Shown: piece by piece, positions 34,392 to 42,162 of the stretch
Layout of the letters: each line of letters opens with the position of its first letter
How positions within the stretch are numbered: position 1 is the first letter of the stretch
Source of the DNA: Armatimonadota bacterium
GTDB lineage: Bacteria > Armatimonadota > Fimbriimonadia > Fimbriimonadales > Fimbriimonadaceae
Direction of reading: 5' to 3'
DNA: 64,000 nucleotides
Assembly: GCA_020438215.1 (NCBI GenBank)
Contig: JAGQUX010000002.1
Coordinates: 62,001-126,000, forward strand
Position numbers and translations under genes: made by a program
The notes under the pieces: model-generated
Told to the model about the DNA's origin: nothing
Databases searched by the model: none
What the model saw: the letters and a program-made list of their open reading frames with translations, nothing else

Positions 34392-34446
34392 GAAAAATCA
34401 GTTTAGCCATGTACGATTCACGCGGATAGGGCGGTAAAGTCCGGTG

Positions 34447-35103
34447 ATGCAGTACGAAATTTTGTACCAGCCAGAGTTTTCTGTTGTGAAGATCATGCTT
34501 GAGGCGAATGAACAGATTCGCGCCGAGAGCGGAGCAATGATGTCGATGACGCCGAACATTGACGTTCAAAGCAAGGTGCCTGGCGGTATCGGCAAGATGA
34601 TTGGTCGCATGGTGGCGGGTGAAAGTGCTTTCCAGACCACATTCACGGCTCAAGGTGGGGCCGGAGAAGTCATCTTGGCACCTGGTTTTCCCGGTGATAT
34701 TGTTGCCGTGGATGCTTCTCAGCCGTTGATGGTGACCGGTGGAGCTTATCTGGCCGGCGACATCAATCTGCAAATGGAAACGATCACCAGCTTGAAAGGA
34801 TTCGTTGGCGGTGAAGGTCTATTCATGCTCAAAATTTTCGGGCAAGGTTTGCTTCTTTTAGGTTCATACGGTGCAATCCATGCGGTGCAGTTAGCTCCTG
34901 GTCAAAGCTACATTGTGGATACGGGGCACTTGGTTGCGTTTACTGCGAGCATGGGCTTTAACATCAAAAAGGCGGCAAAAGGATTGATGTCTACAATCAC
35001 CAGCGGCGAAGGCTTGGTTGCGGAGATGACGGGGCCAGGGATTGTCTACACCCAAACACGAACTGTCTCTGCACTTGCGGCGGCAATGCCGGTTCGACGC
35101 TAA
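34447..35103 (+). CDS. AIM24/TIGR00266 family protein
   Basis: A 218-residue protein of the AIM24 family. Typical stretches are AESGAMMSMTPNIDVQSKVPGGI, the glycine-rich FQTTFTAQGGAGEVILAPGFPGDI and LLLLGSYGAIHAVQLAPGQSYIVDTGHLVAFTASMGF. The fold is a double-stranded beta helix. The function in bacteria is unknown, although mitochondrial AIM24 is linked to inner membrane organisation. ATG 34447 is preferred to a GTG one codon upstream. The following hypothetical gene begins six bases after the stop. Confidence 0.85.
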   Translation: MQYEILYQPEFSVVKIMLEANEQIRAESGAMMSMTPNIDVQSKVPGGIGKMIGRMVAGESAFQTTFTAQGGAGEVILAPGFPGDIVAVDASQPLMVTGGAYLAGDINLQMETITSLKGFVGGEGLFMLKIFGQGLLLLGSYGAIHAVQLAPGQSYIVDTGHLVAFTASMGFNIKKAAKGLMSTITSGEGLVAEMTGPGIVYTQTRTVSALAAAMPVRR

Positions 35104-35109
35104 GCAAAC

Positions 35110-35502
35110 ATGCTCTGGCGTGAGCATTACAATACGACTCGCAAGACCGTCGGCCAACTGGATTGGTCGGCGGTCAATCTGTTTGGGGAGCCTGTGTCGG
35201 ATGTTGAGGTCGTCCTTGGGGGATTTGCCTTGGAGCATCTCGTCAAGATTGAGGTCTGGCGGAGGTTGTTCGAATCCGAGCGACCAGATGTGAATCTGTT
35301 CTGTGGACTGATTGGCACTTTTGATTTGGACGAACTTGGGTTATTCGTGCCTCCGAGCTGGCACGGCAAGTACGGCATTCTTGCGGGAGAGTTTTCAATG
35401 ATTGAGCCGCAGGCACCCTTCTGCTGGCATCAAAAAAGTGGCGAAGCCTGGATTGGCCTCGCCACGGAAGATGCTTGGGATGAGGTTCTTGCGATCCTCT
35501 AG
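35110..35502 (+). CDS. Hypothetical protein
   Basis: A 130-residue soluble protein with no signal peptide or membrane segment. The composition is rich in Trp and Leu (WREHYNTTRKTVGQLDWSAVN, WRRLFESERPDVNLFCG, WHGKYGILAGEFSM), suggesting a compact alpha/beta fold. I do not recognise a family. It starts six bases after the AIM24-like gene and so is probably co-transcribed. The last four bases (CTAG) are shared with the convergent gene. Confidence 0.55.
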   Translation: MLWREHYNTTRKTVGQLDWSAVNLFGEPVSDVEVVLGGFALEHLVKIEVWRRLFESERPDVNLFCGLIGTFDLDELGLFVPPSWHGKYGILAGEFSMIEPQAPFCWHQKSGEAWIGLATEDAWDEVLAIL

Positions 35503-36269
35503 CCGCCGCTGGCTAGCTGGATCGCGGTTGCGCGAGATCCTGCTGGCGGTGTGAAAGTGAAATCTGTGGAGGGCACGAGTGTTCCATGTTGAAAGGTCGC
35601 CGACCACTGGGTGTAGTAACCCGACTTGACGCCAGATCCGTTTTCGTTGAAATCAATTGCGGTGATTCGCGTTGTTCCCGGCACGGGAGTGCTGATGTTG
35701 TAGGTTGTTTGGGAGACCCGAGGGGTGTTTGCATTGGCAATGATTTGGGTAGATGATGTCAAAACGTTGCTGAGAGGCTGCCACGGCCGCCAGCGAGATT
35801 GCATTGATCCCGTGCCAATTCGACGAACCTCGTTGGCTTCCACCATCGTTTGGGTGAGGACACCGTAGGAACCCGGTACGGCCCGCTTGAACATCATCAA
35901 AATGGCTTGCTCAGGGGTTTGCCCGGTGGGGACTTGCGTGTATGCCCAACTCCAATAAGAGTTTTTCTCGGCGTCGTAGTTCCAGAGGAATGTTCCATCA
36001 GCAACCACTCGATTCAAAAGTGTGGTGTTGCGGTAGGTGAGGAATTCAAGATACGGCACGCCGGCGGTTGTCCGCATAAAACTGACCCGCGCCCACAGAT
36101 TCGTGAGGGTGGAGCCATCGTTTTCGTTTCCGCTAATCACGATCGAATATTGATCGGTGTAGCCAAGATCACTCAAGGCCGGAGCCATCATAGCCCGAGC
36201 CGCCGCAAGCTGAGCATTTGCTCCTGCTGCGAGCGAGAGTGCCAAAACCGGAATCAGTACCTTTCGCAT
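35499..36269 (-). CDS. Secreted protein, possibly LolA/DUF2092-like
   Basis: A 256-residue protein with a clear Sec signal peptide (MRKVLIPVLALSLAAGANA). The body alternates beta strands, with a Trp/Tyr-rich hairpin (DGTFLWNYDAEKNSYWSWAYTQV) that resembles the open beta sheet of LolA-like periplasmic carriers and DUF2092 proteins. A C-terminal VPSTDFTFTPPAGSRA stretch also fits those families. The resemblance is weak, so this is a hint only. It probably resides in the periplasm. The gene is divergent from thrS, and its stop shares CTAG with the convergent hypothetical gene. Confidence 0.55.
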   Translation of the reverse strand: MRKVLIPVLALSLAAGANAQLAAARAMMAPALSDLGYTDQYSIVISGNENDGSTLTNLWARVSFMRTTAGVPYLEFLTYRNTTLLNRVVADGTFLWNYDAEKNSYWSWAYTQVPTGQTPEQAILMMFKRAVPGSYGVLTQTMVEANEVRRIGTGSMQSRWRPWQPLSNVLTSSTQIIANANTPRVSQTTYNISTPVPGTTRITAIDFNENGSGVKSGYYTQWSATFQHGTLVPSTDFTFTPPAGSRATAIQLASGG

Positions 36270-36310
36270 ACCGATGTATTAGACCTCACCTGGGATAGAA
36301 AAGTTCCGAC

Positions 36311-36319
36311 TGGTATCCT
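36311..36319 (+). promoter_or_regulatory. Extended -10 for thrS
   Basis: TGGTATCCT fits an extended -10 (TGn followed by TATCCT) about 43 bases before the thrS ATG. No -35 hexamer is seen. A good ribosome-binding site (GGGAGGT) lies at 36348-36354. The short leader (about 35 bases) leaves no room for a T-box. Confidence 0.4.
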
Positions 36320-36361
36320 TGAGGTTCACAACCTATTCCCATTGTCCGGGAGGTACCCCTT

Positions 36362-38227
36362 ATGAATAAGGCTGAATACGAACAAAGTGAACTCTATAAA
36401 TTGCGGCACTCCGCCGCCCACCTCATGGCTCAGGCTGTGACGGAACTCTTCCCCGGAGTCGCTCTTGCCATCGGGCCACCGATTGAAAACGGCTTCTACT
36501 ACGACATCGACTTTCCTGAACCTCTACGTGAGGAAGATCTGACCAAGATCGAAAAGAAGATGCGTGAGCTTTCTAACCTCAAACAGCCAATTGTCCGGCG
36601 TGAGGCGAAGGATCGTGCGGACGCAGAGAAGATCATTCGTGAAGAGTGCTCACTGGGGCAACCCAATGGGGTTGTCAAATACAAATTGGAACTTCTGGAA
36701 GATATTCCCGAAGGCGATCCGATCTCGTTTTACGAGCAACAGGCAACCGATAAGCAAGGCAATGAGCATATGTTCATTGATCTTTGCCGCGGGCCACACA
36801 TCCCCGATACTGGCACCATCAAGCACTTCAAATTGATGTCTTTGGCGGGCGCATATTGGCGCGGCAATGTCAAGAATAAGCAGCTCACCCGGATTTACGG
36901 AACGGCGTTCGAGACCAAGGAAGAGCTCGAACTCTATCTCCATAATTTGGAAGAAGCCAAGAAGCGCGATCACCGTAAGCTGGGCCGCGAGCTTGGGCTT
37001 TTTATGTTTAGCGATAAGGTCGGACCAGGTTTGCCGCTTTGGTTGCCAAAAGGCGCGGTTCTGCGCGACACGCTCAGCGACTTCCTGAAGTCGGAACAAC
37101 TTCATCGCGGATATGAGCCGGTCGTTACGCCTAACATTGCGAGTAAGCGATTGTATGAGAAGTCCGGCCACATCTTGACCTACAAGGAAAAGATGTTCCC
37201 GTTCATGGAGGACGATGAGAAAGAGACGTTCATCCTCAAGCCGATGAACTGTCCATTCCATATCGAAATATATAGCTCTACGCTCAGAAGTTACCGTGAT
37301 CTTCCTGTTCGCTATGCGGAATTTGGGACGGTTTATCGTTATGAGCAGAGCGGGGAACTCGCCGGAATGCTTCGAGTTCGCGGTTTTACGCAAGACGATG
37401 CCCACCTCTTTGTCACGCCTGATCAACTGCTACCGGAATTCAAAGGCGTTGTTGATCTGATGATGACGGTACTCAAGAAGCTTGGTCTGGATGACTACCG
37501 CGTCCGAGTGGGAACCCGCGACCCGGATGATACGAAGTATGTCGGTCACCAGGATAACTGGGATCGTTCGGAAAAAGCGATTCTCCAGGCTTGCGATGAA
37601 CTTGGGCTTGCCTATGAAATCTCCGCCGGTGATGCCGCGTTCTACGGGCCAAAGCTTGACCTGATCATCAAGGATGCGCTGGGTCGTGAATGGCAGATGG
37701 GAACGGTTCAGGTTGACTATAACTTGCCGGAGCGATTCGAGCTGGAATACATCGGCGAAGATAGCAAGCCGCACCGCCCGATCATGATTCACCGCGCGCC
37801 ATTCGGTTCGCTGGAGCGAATGATTGGTTTGCTGACCGAGCAGTATGCGGGAGCATTTCCGTTGTGGCTATCTCCGGTTCAAGTGGCGATTCTATCGATT
37901 GCGGATCGGCACGTGGCTTATGCCAAGTCGATTGCCGAAGCCCTCTGTGGTTTTGAGCGAGACATTCATCTTGAGGATGAGCAAGTTCCGTTCACGCCGG
38001 TGGAGGCAACCGATCTTGGCCTGCGAGTGACGATTGATGATTCTCGGCAGACGCTCGGCAAGAAGATCCGCGAAACGCAAAGGCTCAAGGTGCCTTACAT
38101 GCTGATTGTCGGTGATAAAGATGCGGAAGCGGGCACGGTGGGTGTCCGGAGCCGCGAAGATGGTGACCTCGGCGCAATGACGGTGCCCGAGTTCATCAAA
38201 ATGGTTCGCGAAAAGCTGAATTCCTAG
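36362..38227 (+). CDS. thrS: Threonyl-tRNA synthetase lacking the TGS domain
   Basis: A 621-residue class II synthetase. The editing (N2) domain starts almost at once with RHSAAHLMAQAV at residue 15; in E. coli this block begins near residue 70, after the TGS domain, which is absent here. An in-frame TGA at 36320-36322 shows the frame does not extend upstream. The editing residues are kept (HSAAH, and LCRGPHIP). The catalytic core has MNCPFHIEIYS (zinc Cys), RVRGFTQDDAHLF (motif 2) and IHRAPFGSLERMIGLL (motif 3). The anticodon domain includes PYMLIVGDKDAEAGTVGVR. Start: ATG 36362 with GGGAGGT upstream. The last bases (CTAG) are shared with the convergent gene. Confidence 0.96.
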   Translation: MNKAEYEQSELYKLRHSAAHLMAQAVTELFPGVALAIGPPIENGFYYDIDFPEPLREEDLTKIEKKMRELSNLKQPIVRREAKDRADAEKIIREECSLGQPNGVVKYKLELLEDIPEGDPISFYEQQATDKQGNEHMFIDLCRGPHIPDTGTIKHFKLMSLAGAYWRGNVKNKQLTRIYGTAFETKEELELYLHNLEEAKKRDHRKLGRELGLFMFSDKVGPGLPLWLPKGAVLRDTLSDFLKSEQLHRGYEPVVTPNIASKRLYEKSGHILTYKEKMFPFMEDDEKETFILKPMNCPFHIEIYSSTLRSYRDLPVRYAEFGTVYRYEQSGELAGMLRVRGFTQDDAHLFVTPDQLLPEFKGVVDLMMTVLKKLGLDDYRVRVGTRDPDDTKYVGHQDNWDRSEKAILQACDELGLAYEISAGDAAFYGPKLDLIIKDALGREWQMGTVQVDYNLPERFELEYIGEDSKPHRPIMIHRAPFGSLERMIGLLTEQYAGAFPLWLSPVQVAILSIADRHVAYAKSIAEALCGFERDIHLEDEQVPFTPVEATDLGLRVTIDDSRQTLGKKIRETQRLKVPYMLIVGDKDAEAGTVGVRSREDGDLGAMTVPEFIKMVREKLNS

Positions 38228-39042
38228 TTCGGCTTTGTGCGGTTGAGTGGTCCGGCATCCGGTTGGGTGCCGGGCCACAACCATTCTATTTTGCCAGTTA
38301 GATCGGACATACCGATCCATGTGCCACTGTTGTCGCTTCGTTGCCCTTGGAAGAGGAAAGATTCTCCGCTCGGTGTGAAGGTTGCCTCTGTCGCGTTGGG
38401 GATTGAATGCGGCTCTGAGGGTTTGGTGAGATCAATCAAGTAGACGACTTTTGAATCCGGCTTTTCGGGTTGAACGCTGGTTGTGGAGAGTAAGAGAAGA
38501 TTCGGATTCGCGGGGGAAATTTGGAATCGGTCGCCCCAACTAAAGGTCGCCGTTGGGGGCAGGATATCGGCATATGCCCATTTGCGAACGAGAGCACCAT
38601 CAAGTGTCAGTTCTTGAAGTTCGCGGATTGTTGGCCAGAGGATGTGTCCCTGGGGAGACCATTCCGCTCGGAAGCCATCGTTGAATGCGGTTTTTGGTGG
38701 ATTTGGGGAGATGTAAGCCGGCGTCCAGGAGTTCCCGGTGAAGTTGCTGAACAAGATGTCGTTGTTGGGGCCGAGCGATGGGAATCTCCCCGCATCGGCG
38801 AGGGTGGTGGCTTGCCCTGTCTTAAGCGTGATTGTTACGAACTTGGAGGATGCTCCAGCAAGCGTCCGCATGAAGATGGATTCTCCATCAGCGGAGATGC
38901 GCGGCTCGCTCCCATCTCGAACAAATGTTGTCTGGTTTGTTTTGGTGTTTCGGATCGCCACAACGCCCTGCGGCGAAACGTAAGCAACGCGCTCAGGAAG
39001 GGTGGATTGCTGGGAGACCATGGAGAGGATTGCCGGGATCAT
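38224..39042 (-). CDS. TolB-like beta-propeller protein
   Basis: A 272-residue protein made of repeated four-stranded blades. Examples are VAYVSPQGVVAIRNTKTN, PRISADGESIFMRTL and RAEWSPQGHILWPT, similar to the TolB/WD40-like PD40 repeats of periplasmic propellers. The N-terminus (MIPAILSMVSQQS) is only weakly signal-like, so secretion is possible but not certain. The role is unknown. It opposes thrS and shares its last four bases. Because no usual family motif is seen beyond the blade pattern, the confidence is limited. Confidence 0.6.
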   Translation of the reverse strand: MIPAILSMVSQQSTLPERVAYVSPQGVVAIRNTKTNQTTFVRDGSEPRISADGESIFMRTLAGASSKFVTITLKTGQATTLADAGRFPSLGPNNDILFSNFTGNSWTPAYISPNPPKTAFNDGFRAEWSPQGHILWPTIRELQELTLDGALVRKWAYADILPPTATFSWGDRFQISPANPNLLLLSTTSVQPEKPDSKVVYLIDLTKPSEPHSIPNATEATFTPSGESFLFQGQRSDNSGTWIGMSDLTGKIEWLWPGTQPDAGPLNRTKPN

Positions 39043-39110
39043 AACAAAAGTCCATTTTATCTGGCAATGTTGTTGGATTTTTGCGAAAGACGTGGAATAA
39101 GAACCTTGTT

Positions 39111-39431
39111 ATGCGGTCGCGGAAGGCATTTACCTTGGTGGAAATCATGATTGTGGTTCTCATCATTGGGGTTATCCTGACCATTGCGGTGCCCGGTTGG
39201 ATGAGGATTCGATTGAAATCTCAGGAAACTAACTGCGCCAAACAACGCAAGGCTTTGGATGATGCAAAACAGTATTGGGCTCAAGATACGGGTCAATCAG
39301 CAGGGGCAACGCCAACAATGGCGGATATCGTTCCGACGTATCTAAAGCGAGAGCCGAAGTGTCCGGGGAGTGGTACTTACACTCTCGGGGCTTTTGATGC
39401 TGACACCGACTGTTCTGTTCACGGTCACTAG
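39111..39431 (+). CDS. Prepilin-like protein of the GspG/ComGC type
   Basis: A 106-residue pseudopilin with the leader MRSRKA and processing site before FTLVEIMIVVLIIGVILTIA, a class III signal peptide cut and N-methylated by a prepilin peptidase. The mature N-terminal helix leads into a short globular part with three cysteines that ends DTDCSVHGH, which resembles a calcium- or disulfide-stabilised pseudopilin of the type II secretion or competence kind. ATG 39111 gives the short positively charged leader; a TTG at 39081 is also in frame. Unlike the large pilins at 41-55 kb it has no lipoprotein partner. The stop is 10 bases from the convergent permease gene. Confidence 0.85.
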   Translation: MRSRKAFTLVEIMIVVLIIGVILTIAVPGWMRIRLKSQETNCAKQRKALDDAKQYWAQDTGQSAGATPTMADIVPTYLKREPKCPGSGTYTLGAFDADTDCSVHGH

Positions 39432-39441
39432 TCTTCCGCGA

Positions 39442-40629
39442 CTATTCCAATCTGAGCGCCTCCACAGGATGGAGGCGTGATGCTTTTAAGGCAGGCAGTA
39501 ATCCGAAGATTGTTCCGGTGCCGACCCCGACGCCGAAAGCAAGGAGCACCGTTCCTGGTGTGAGGAGCGGCTTGATTGCCGTCGTGTTTGCCAGGACGAT
39601 GATGACGACAATGCTGATGAGTAGACCTGCAATCACTCCCCCAACGCCGATGATCAGGGCTTCGATCAGGAATTGAAGGAAGATATCGCGTTTGGTTGCG
39701 CCGGTTGCTTTTCGGATACCGATTTCCTTGGTTCGCTCACCGACGGACATCAGCATGATCGCCATGATTCCAATCCCCCCGACAAAGAGGGCGATGCTGG
39801 TCAAGCCGATGACGAGAGTGCCGAGAATCCCCATAACTTGAAAGATCATTTTGAGAAGGTCTTCTTGGGTGAGGACAGAAAACTGTTGTTTGGAAAGGCT
39901 TTTGGCAAGCACGCTTTCGATGCTGGCGATGAGGGACTCGGGGTTGTAGTCAGGCTCGGTTTCTATGAAGATTCGGTCGATTTGGACGTTGTCTTGGGTG
40001 CTCTGGATGGTTGATAGGGGAATGTAGGCGACATTCGAGAGGCTCTGCATACTGAAAGGGCTTTGCTCTTGGCCTTTGTCTTCGGTGACTCCGATGATCT
40101 CAAATTCCTCACCATTGATCGTGACTGATTGGCTCGCCGCGTTTTCATCTGGGAAGAGGCTGGATTTGGCTACGCCGCCTAGCACACACACTTTCTTGCC
40201 ATCCTCTGTCGATGTGAATGGAGTTCCTTCGACAAAGTCAAGCTGGTGCATTTGGAACCAGTTGCTGTCCACAGCAATGACAAGAGGGAATGCTTCGTTT
40301 TCGCCGCGGGTGACCCCGCCGCCAGCAAAGCTGAATTTTGCGAGATTTTTAACGCCCGGAAGGGTGCTGATTTGCTCGGCGTGGGTTTCGGTGAGGTAGC
40401 TCTTACCCATCATGTTAGGGTTGAATCCGCCAAGGGAGACTTGCCCAGGAACAATGATGAGCATGTTCGCGCCGAGATCATCAACTTGGCTGGTGATGTC
40501 TTTTTGTACGCCAAGCCCAATACTGATGAGGAGAATAATGGCTACGGAGGCGATCGCGACGCCAATGGCGCTCAATACAGCGCGTTGCCAATGTTCGGTA
40601 AGGCTCCGCACAGCCGCCTGAAAACTCAT
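39442..40629 (-). CDS. MacB-like ABC transporter permease
   Basis: A 395-residue permease of the FtsX/MacB family. An N-terminal membrane helix (RAVLSAIGVAIASVAIILLISIG) is followed by a large periplasmic domain (about residues 45-250), then three C-terminal helices with the family motif (GGIGIMAIMLMSVGERTKEIGIRKATGA). These proteins use an ATPase partner to drive export of peptides, lipoproteins or toxins across the envelope. The ATPase is not adjacent and must be elsewhere. The start at 40629 gives a typical short N-terminus. Its product could affect lipoprotein export, but nothing here proves that. Confidence 0.88.
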   Translation of the reverse strand: MSFQAAVRSLTEHWQRAVLSAIGVAIASVAIILLISIGLGVQKDITSQVDDLGANMLIIVPGQVSLGGFNPNMMGKSYLTETHAEQISTLPGVKNLAKFSFAGGGVTRGENEAFPLVIAVDSNWFQMHQLDFVEGTPFTSTEDGKKVCVLGGVAKSSLFPDENAASQSVTINGEEFEIIGVTEDKGQEQSPFSMQSLSNVAYIPLSTIQSTQDNVQIDRIFIETEPDYNPESLIASIESVLAKSLSKQQFSVLTQEDLLKMIFQVMGILGTLVIGLTSIALFVGGIGIMAIMLMSVGERTKEIGIRKATGATKRDIFLQFLIEALIIGVGGVIAGLLISIVVIIVLANTTAIKPLLTPGTVLLAFGVGVGTGTIFGLLPALKASRLHPVEALRLE

Positions 40630-40696
40630 CTCAGATATTAGATTTAACCGAGTATTGGTAGCGAAGATTTCCGGAATAGTCCGATTGGCAAAAAGA

Positions 40697-40727
40697 GATC
40701 AGGGTTCCGAGAATCGGAACCCTGATC
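40697..40727 (-). terminator. Terminator after the first pilin/lipoprotein cassette
   Basis: GATCAGGGTTCCGA (40697-40710) pairs perfectly with TCGGAACCCTGATC (40714-40727), a 14-bp stem with a 3-base loop. On the minus strand it is followed by TCTTTTTGCC. It ends the transcript 20 bases after the lipoprotein stop. Confidence 0.85.
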
Positions 40728-40746
40728 ATCTTTTATCAACTGAGGC

Positions 40747-40923
40747 TTAGAGGTTGGGATCGACCGGAGTCGGTCCGCCTTTCTTAGCATTTGCTGCTTC
40801 GCCCGGAGCTGATTTTACTTCTCCGCCGTAATCCGTAGAATCGGCTTCCTTGTCACCACAGCCTACAAGGAACATGGTTCCAAAGGACATGAGAACTGTA
40901 AGGATGAGAAGAGTTTTTTTCAT
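40747..40923 (-). CDS. Small disordered lipoprotein, cassette 1
   Basis: A 58-residue lipoprotein. The signal peptide MKKTLLILTVLMSFGTMFLVGC ends with the lipobox LVGC and is followed by GDKEADSTDYGG and a Gly/Ala/Pro-rich tail. Nothing in the mature part looks folded. The start is taken as ATG 40923, seven bases after the pilin stop; an earlier frame start would overlap the pilin. The gene is probably expressed with the preceding pilin. Three other pilins in this window have a similar partner (46639, 47898, 52879). The CGxK residues after the cysteine recur in three of four. Confidence 0.75.
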   Translation of the reverse strand: MKKTLLILTVLMSFGTMFLVGCGDKEADSTDYGGEVKSAPGEAANAKKGGPTPVDPNL

Positions 40924-40930
40924 GTTCTGT

Positions 40931-41884
40931 CTAGCCACCACCGAAGTCGCATTCAGTGTTGTCGTAGTTGAAGTCACTATCTGGTCGGTAGTAACCAGGA
41001 TAGAAGATTCCAGGCTTGGTTCCGCCCGGTTGGACGCAGTCGGTCATCCAGTATGCATCGCCTCGATCTGGGTAAGCAGGATCGAAAGCAGACCATGGGT
41101 TGGAGTTGACGTTTTCTGCGTAGTTTGGCCACAGAGGAGCATTCAGGTTGATAACCTTAGCTGAGGAGTCGGTGTGGGTGAAGACCATGCCACGGCCATA
41201 TTGCCATGTCGAGGTGTTCGAACCGAGGCCCCACCAAACGTAACCGTATTGACCGCCGCCATACAAACCAGATTCACTCGGAAGTGCGGTTGGGTTGAAT
41301 CGGCAGGATGCGCCAAAACAGTCGAGGGTTGGGCTGGAGATAGCGAGACCGATGAGGTTTTGCTTCCAAGAAGTACCACTGAACAGCGGAGCTCGGGATA
41401 CGTTAGCAACTGCAGTTGCGCTGTATGCGTGGAGCATACCGTTGTAAGCCATGTGGATCTTAGCTGGGCCAGGCATACCTGGAGCTTGTGCAACGCCGTA
41501 GCTGTAGTCAGGAAGACCTGCACCTTGGTACAGTTCCGTATTCTTCATGTATGGCTGGATCGCATTCATGACCATAACCTTTTCTTCGGAAAGTCGAGGA
41601 TCGACGTTTCGAGAAGCAGAGGTTGTCCAACCTGCAGGAACAGCTGCGAGGGAGTTAGGAACCCAAGCTGCTCCGCTAAAGCGCATGGCCAGCGGGAATG
41701 TATCGTCGTAGTCAGCAATGTAGATCTGAACCGAAGTACCAGATTGCTTAAAGTTTGAGAGAGTTTGCGTTTTCTTCGCGGCGAGTTTCGCTTGAGCGAA
41801 CACCGGGAAGAGAATCGCCGCCAGGATCGCGATGATCGCAATCACCACGAGCAGCTCGATGAGTGTAAAAGCACGTTTCATCAT
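40931..41884 (-). CDS. DUF1559-style prepilin-like protein, cassette 1
   Basis: A 317-residue protein with an N-terminal class III signal (MMKRA, then [17 protein letters not shown]), followed by [16 protein letters not shown], the block shared by all large pilins in this window. The IYIADYDDTFP motif lies near residue 53. The C-terminal region has HTDSSAKVIN, apparently the counterpart of the H-x-DG-x-V-x-F motif of DUF1559, then a tail ending YYRPDSDF. It is presumably exported, processed at the membrane, and assembled or displayed at the surface. Two start codons (41884, 41881) are adjacent. Its ribosome site lies in a hairpin (see 41896-41908). A lipoprotein gene follows. Confidence 0.85.
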   Translation of the reverse strand: MMKRAFTLIELLVVIAIIAILAAILFPVFAQAKLAAKKTQTLSNFKQSGTSVQIYIADYDDTFPLAMRFSGAAWVPNSLAAVPAGWTTSASRNVDPRLSEEKVMVMNAIQPYMKNTELYQGAGLPDYSYGVAQAPGMPGPAKIHMAYNGMLHAYSATAVANVSRAPLFSGTSWKQNLIGLAISSPTLDCFGASCRFNPTALPSESGLYGGGQYGYVWWGLGSNTSTWQYGRGMVFTHTDSSAKVINLNAPLWPNYAENVNSNPWSAFDPAYPDRGDAYWMTDCVQPGGTKPGIFYPGYYRPDSDFNYDNTECDFGGG

Positions 41885-41895
41885 GAGTCAATTCT

Positions 41896-41929
41896 CCTCC
41901 AAAGGAGGTCGGGAGTCCGGAAACCGGAC
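41896..41929 (-). promoter_or_regulatory. Leader hairpins in front of pilin 1, one covering the ribosome site
   Basis: On the minus strand GTCCGG-TTT-CCGGAC (41915-41929 on the plus strand) is followed by CCTCC-TTT-GGAGG (41896-41908). The second stem includes the GGAGG of the Shine-Dalgarno sequence, which lies about 12 bases from the ATG. The leader therefore can form two perfect short hairpins, one of which masks the ribosome-binding site. Confidence 0.5.
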
Positions 41930-41942
41930 ATTCCTTATCGGC

Positions 41943-41948
41943 AGTATA
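41943..41948 (-). promoter_or_regulatory. Candidate -10 for pilin 1
   Basis: The minus strand reads TCGGCTATACTGCC; TATACT is a good -10 hexamer about 60 bases before the pilin start. There is no convincing -35. Transcription would start near 41936, giving a leader of about 50 bases that contains the two hairpins at 41896-41929. Further upstream, up to the helicase gene stop at 42163, I see only an imperfect CTGTTCC...GGAAC inverted repeat (41991-42012). Confidence 0.4.
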
Positions 41949-42162
41949 GCCGAAAAGTCCCGAAATTGTATGACGCAAAATCAAAAAAACCTGTTCCGAA
42001 ATGTTCAGGAACTCGTGTTTTTTGCTAAATACAGCAATTTTGTCACCGAGTATGCGGTGAATCTGGATGATATGTTCCAGATTCAAATATCGCCCGAATG
42101 GTGATAGACGGCGTATCGGATGTGCACAGGAATAACTTTCTTATGACAGGCTTGGAATTGTT

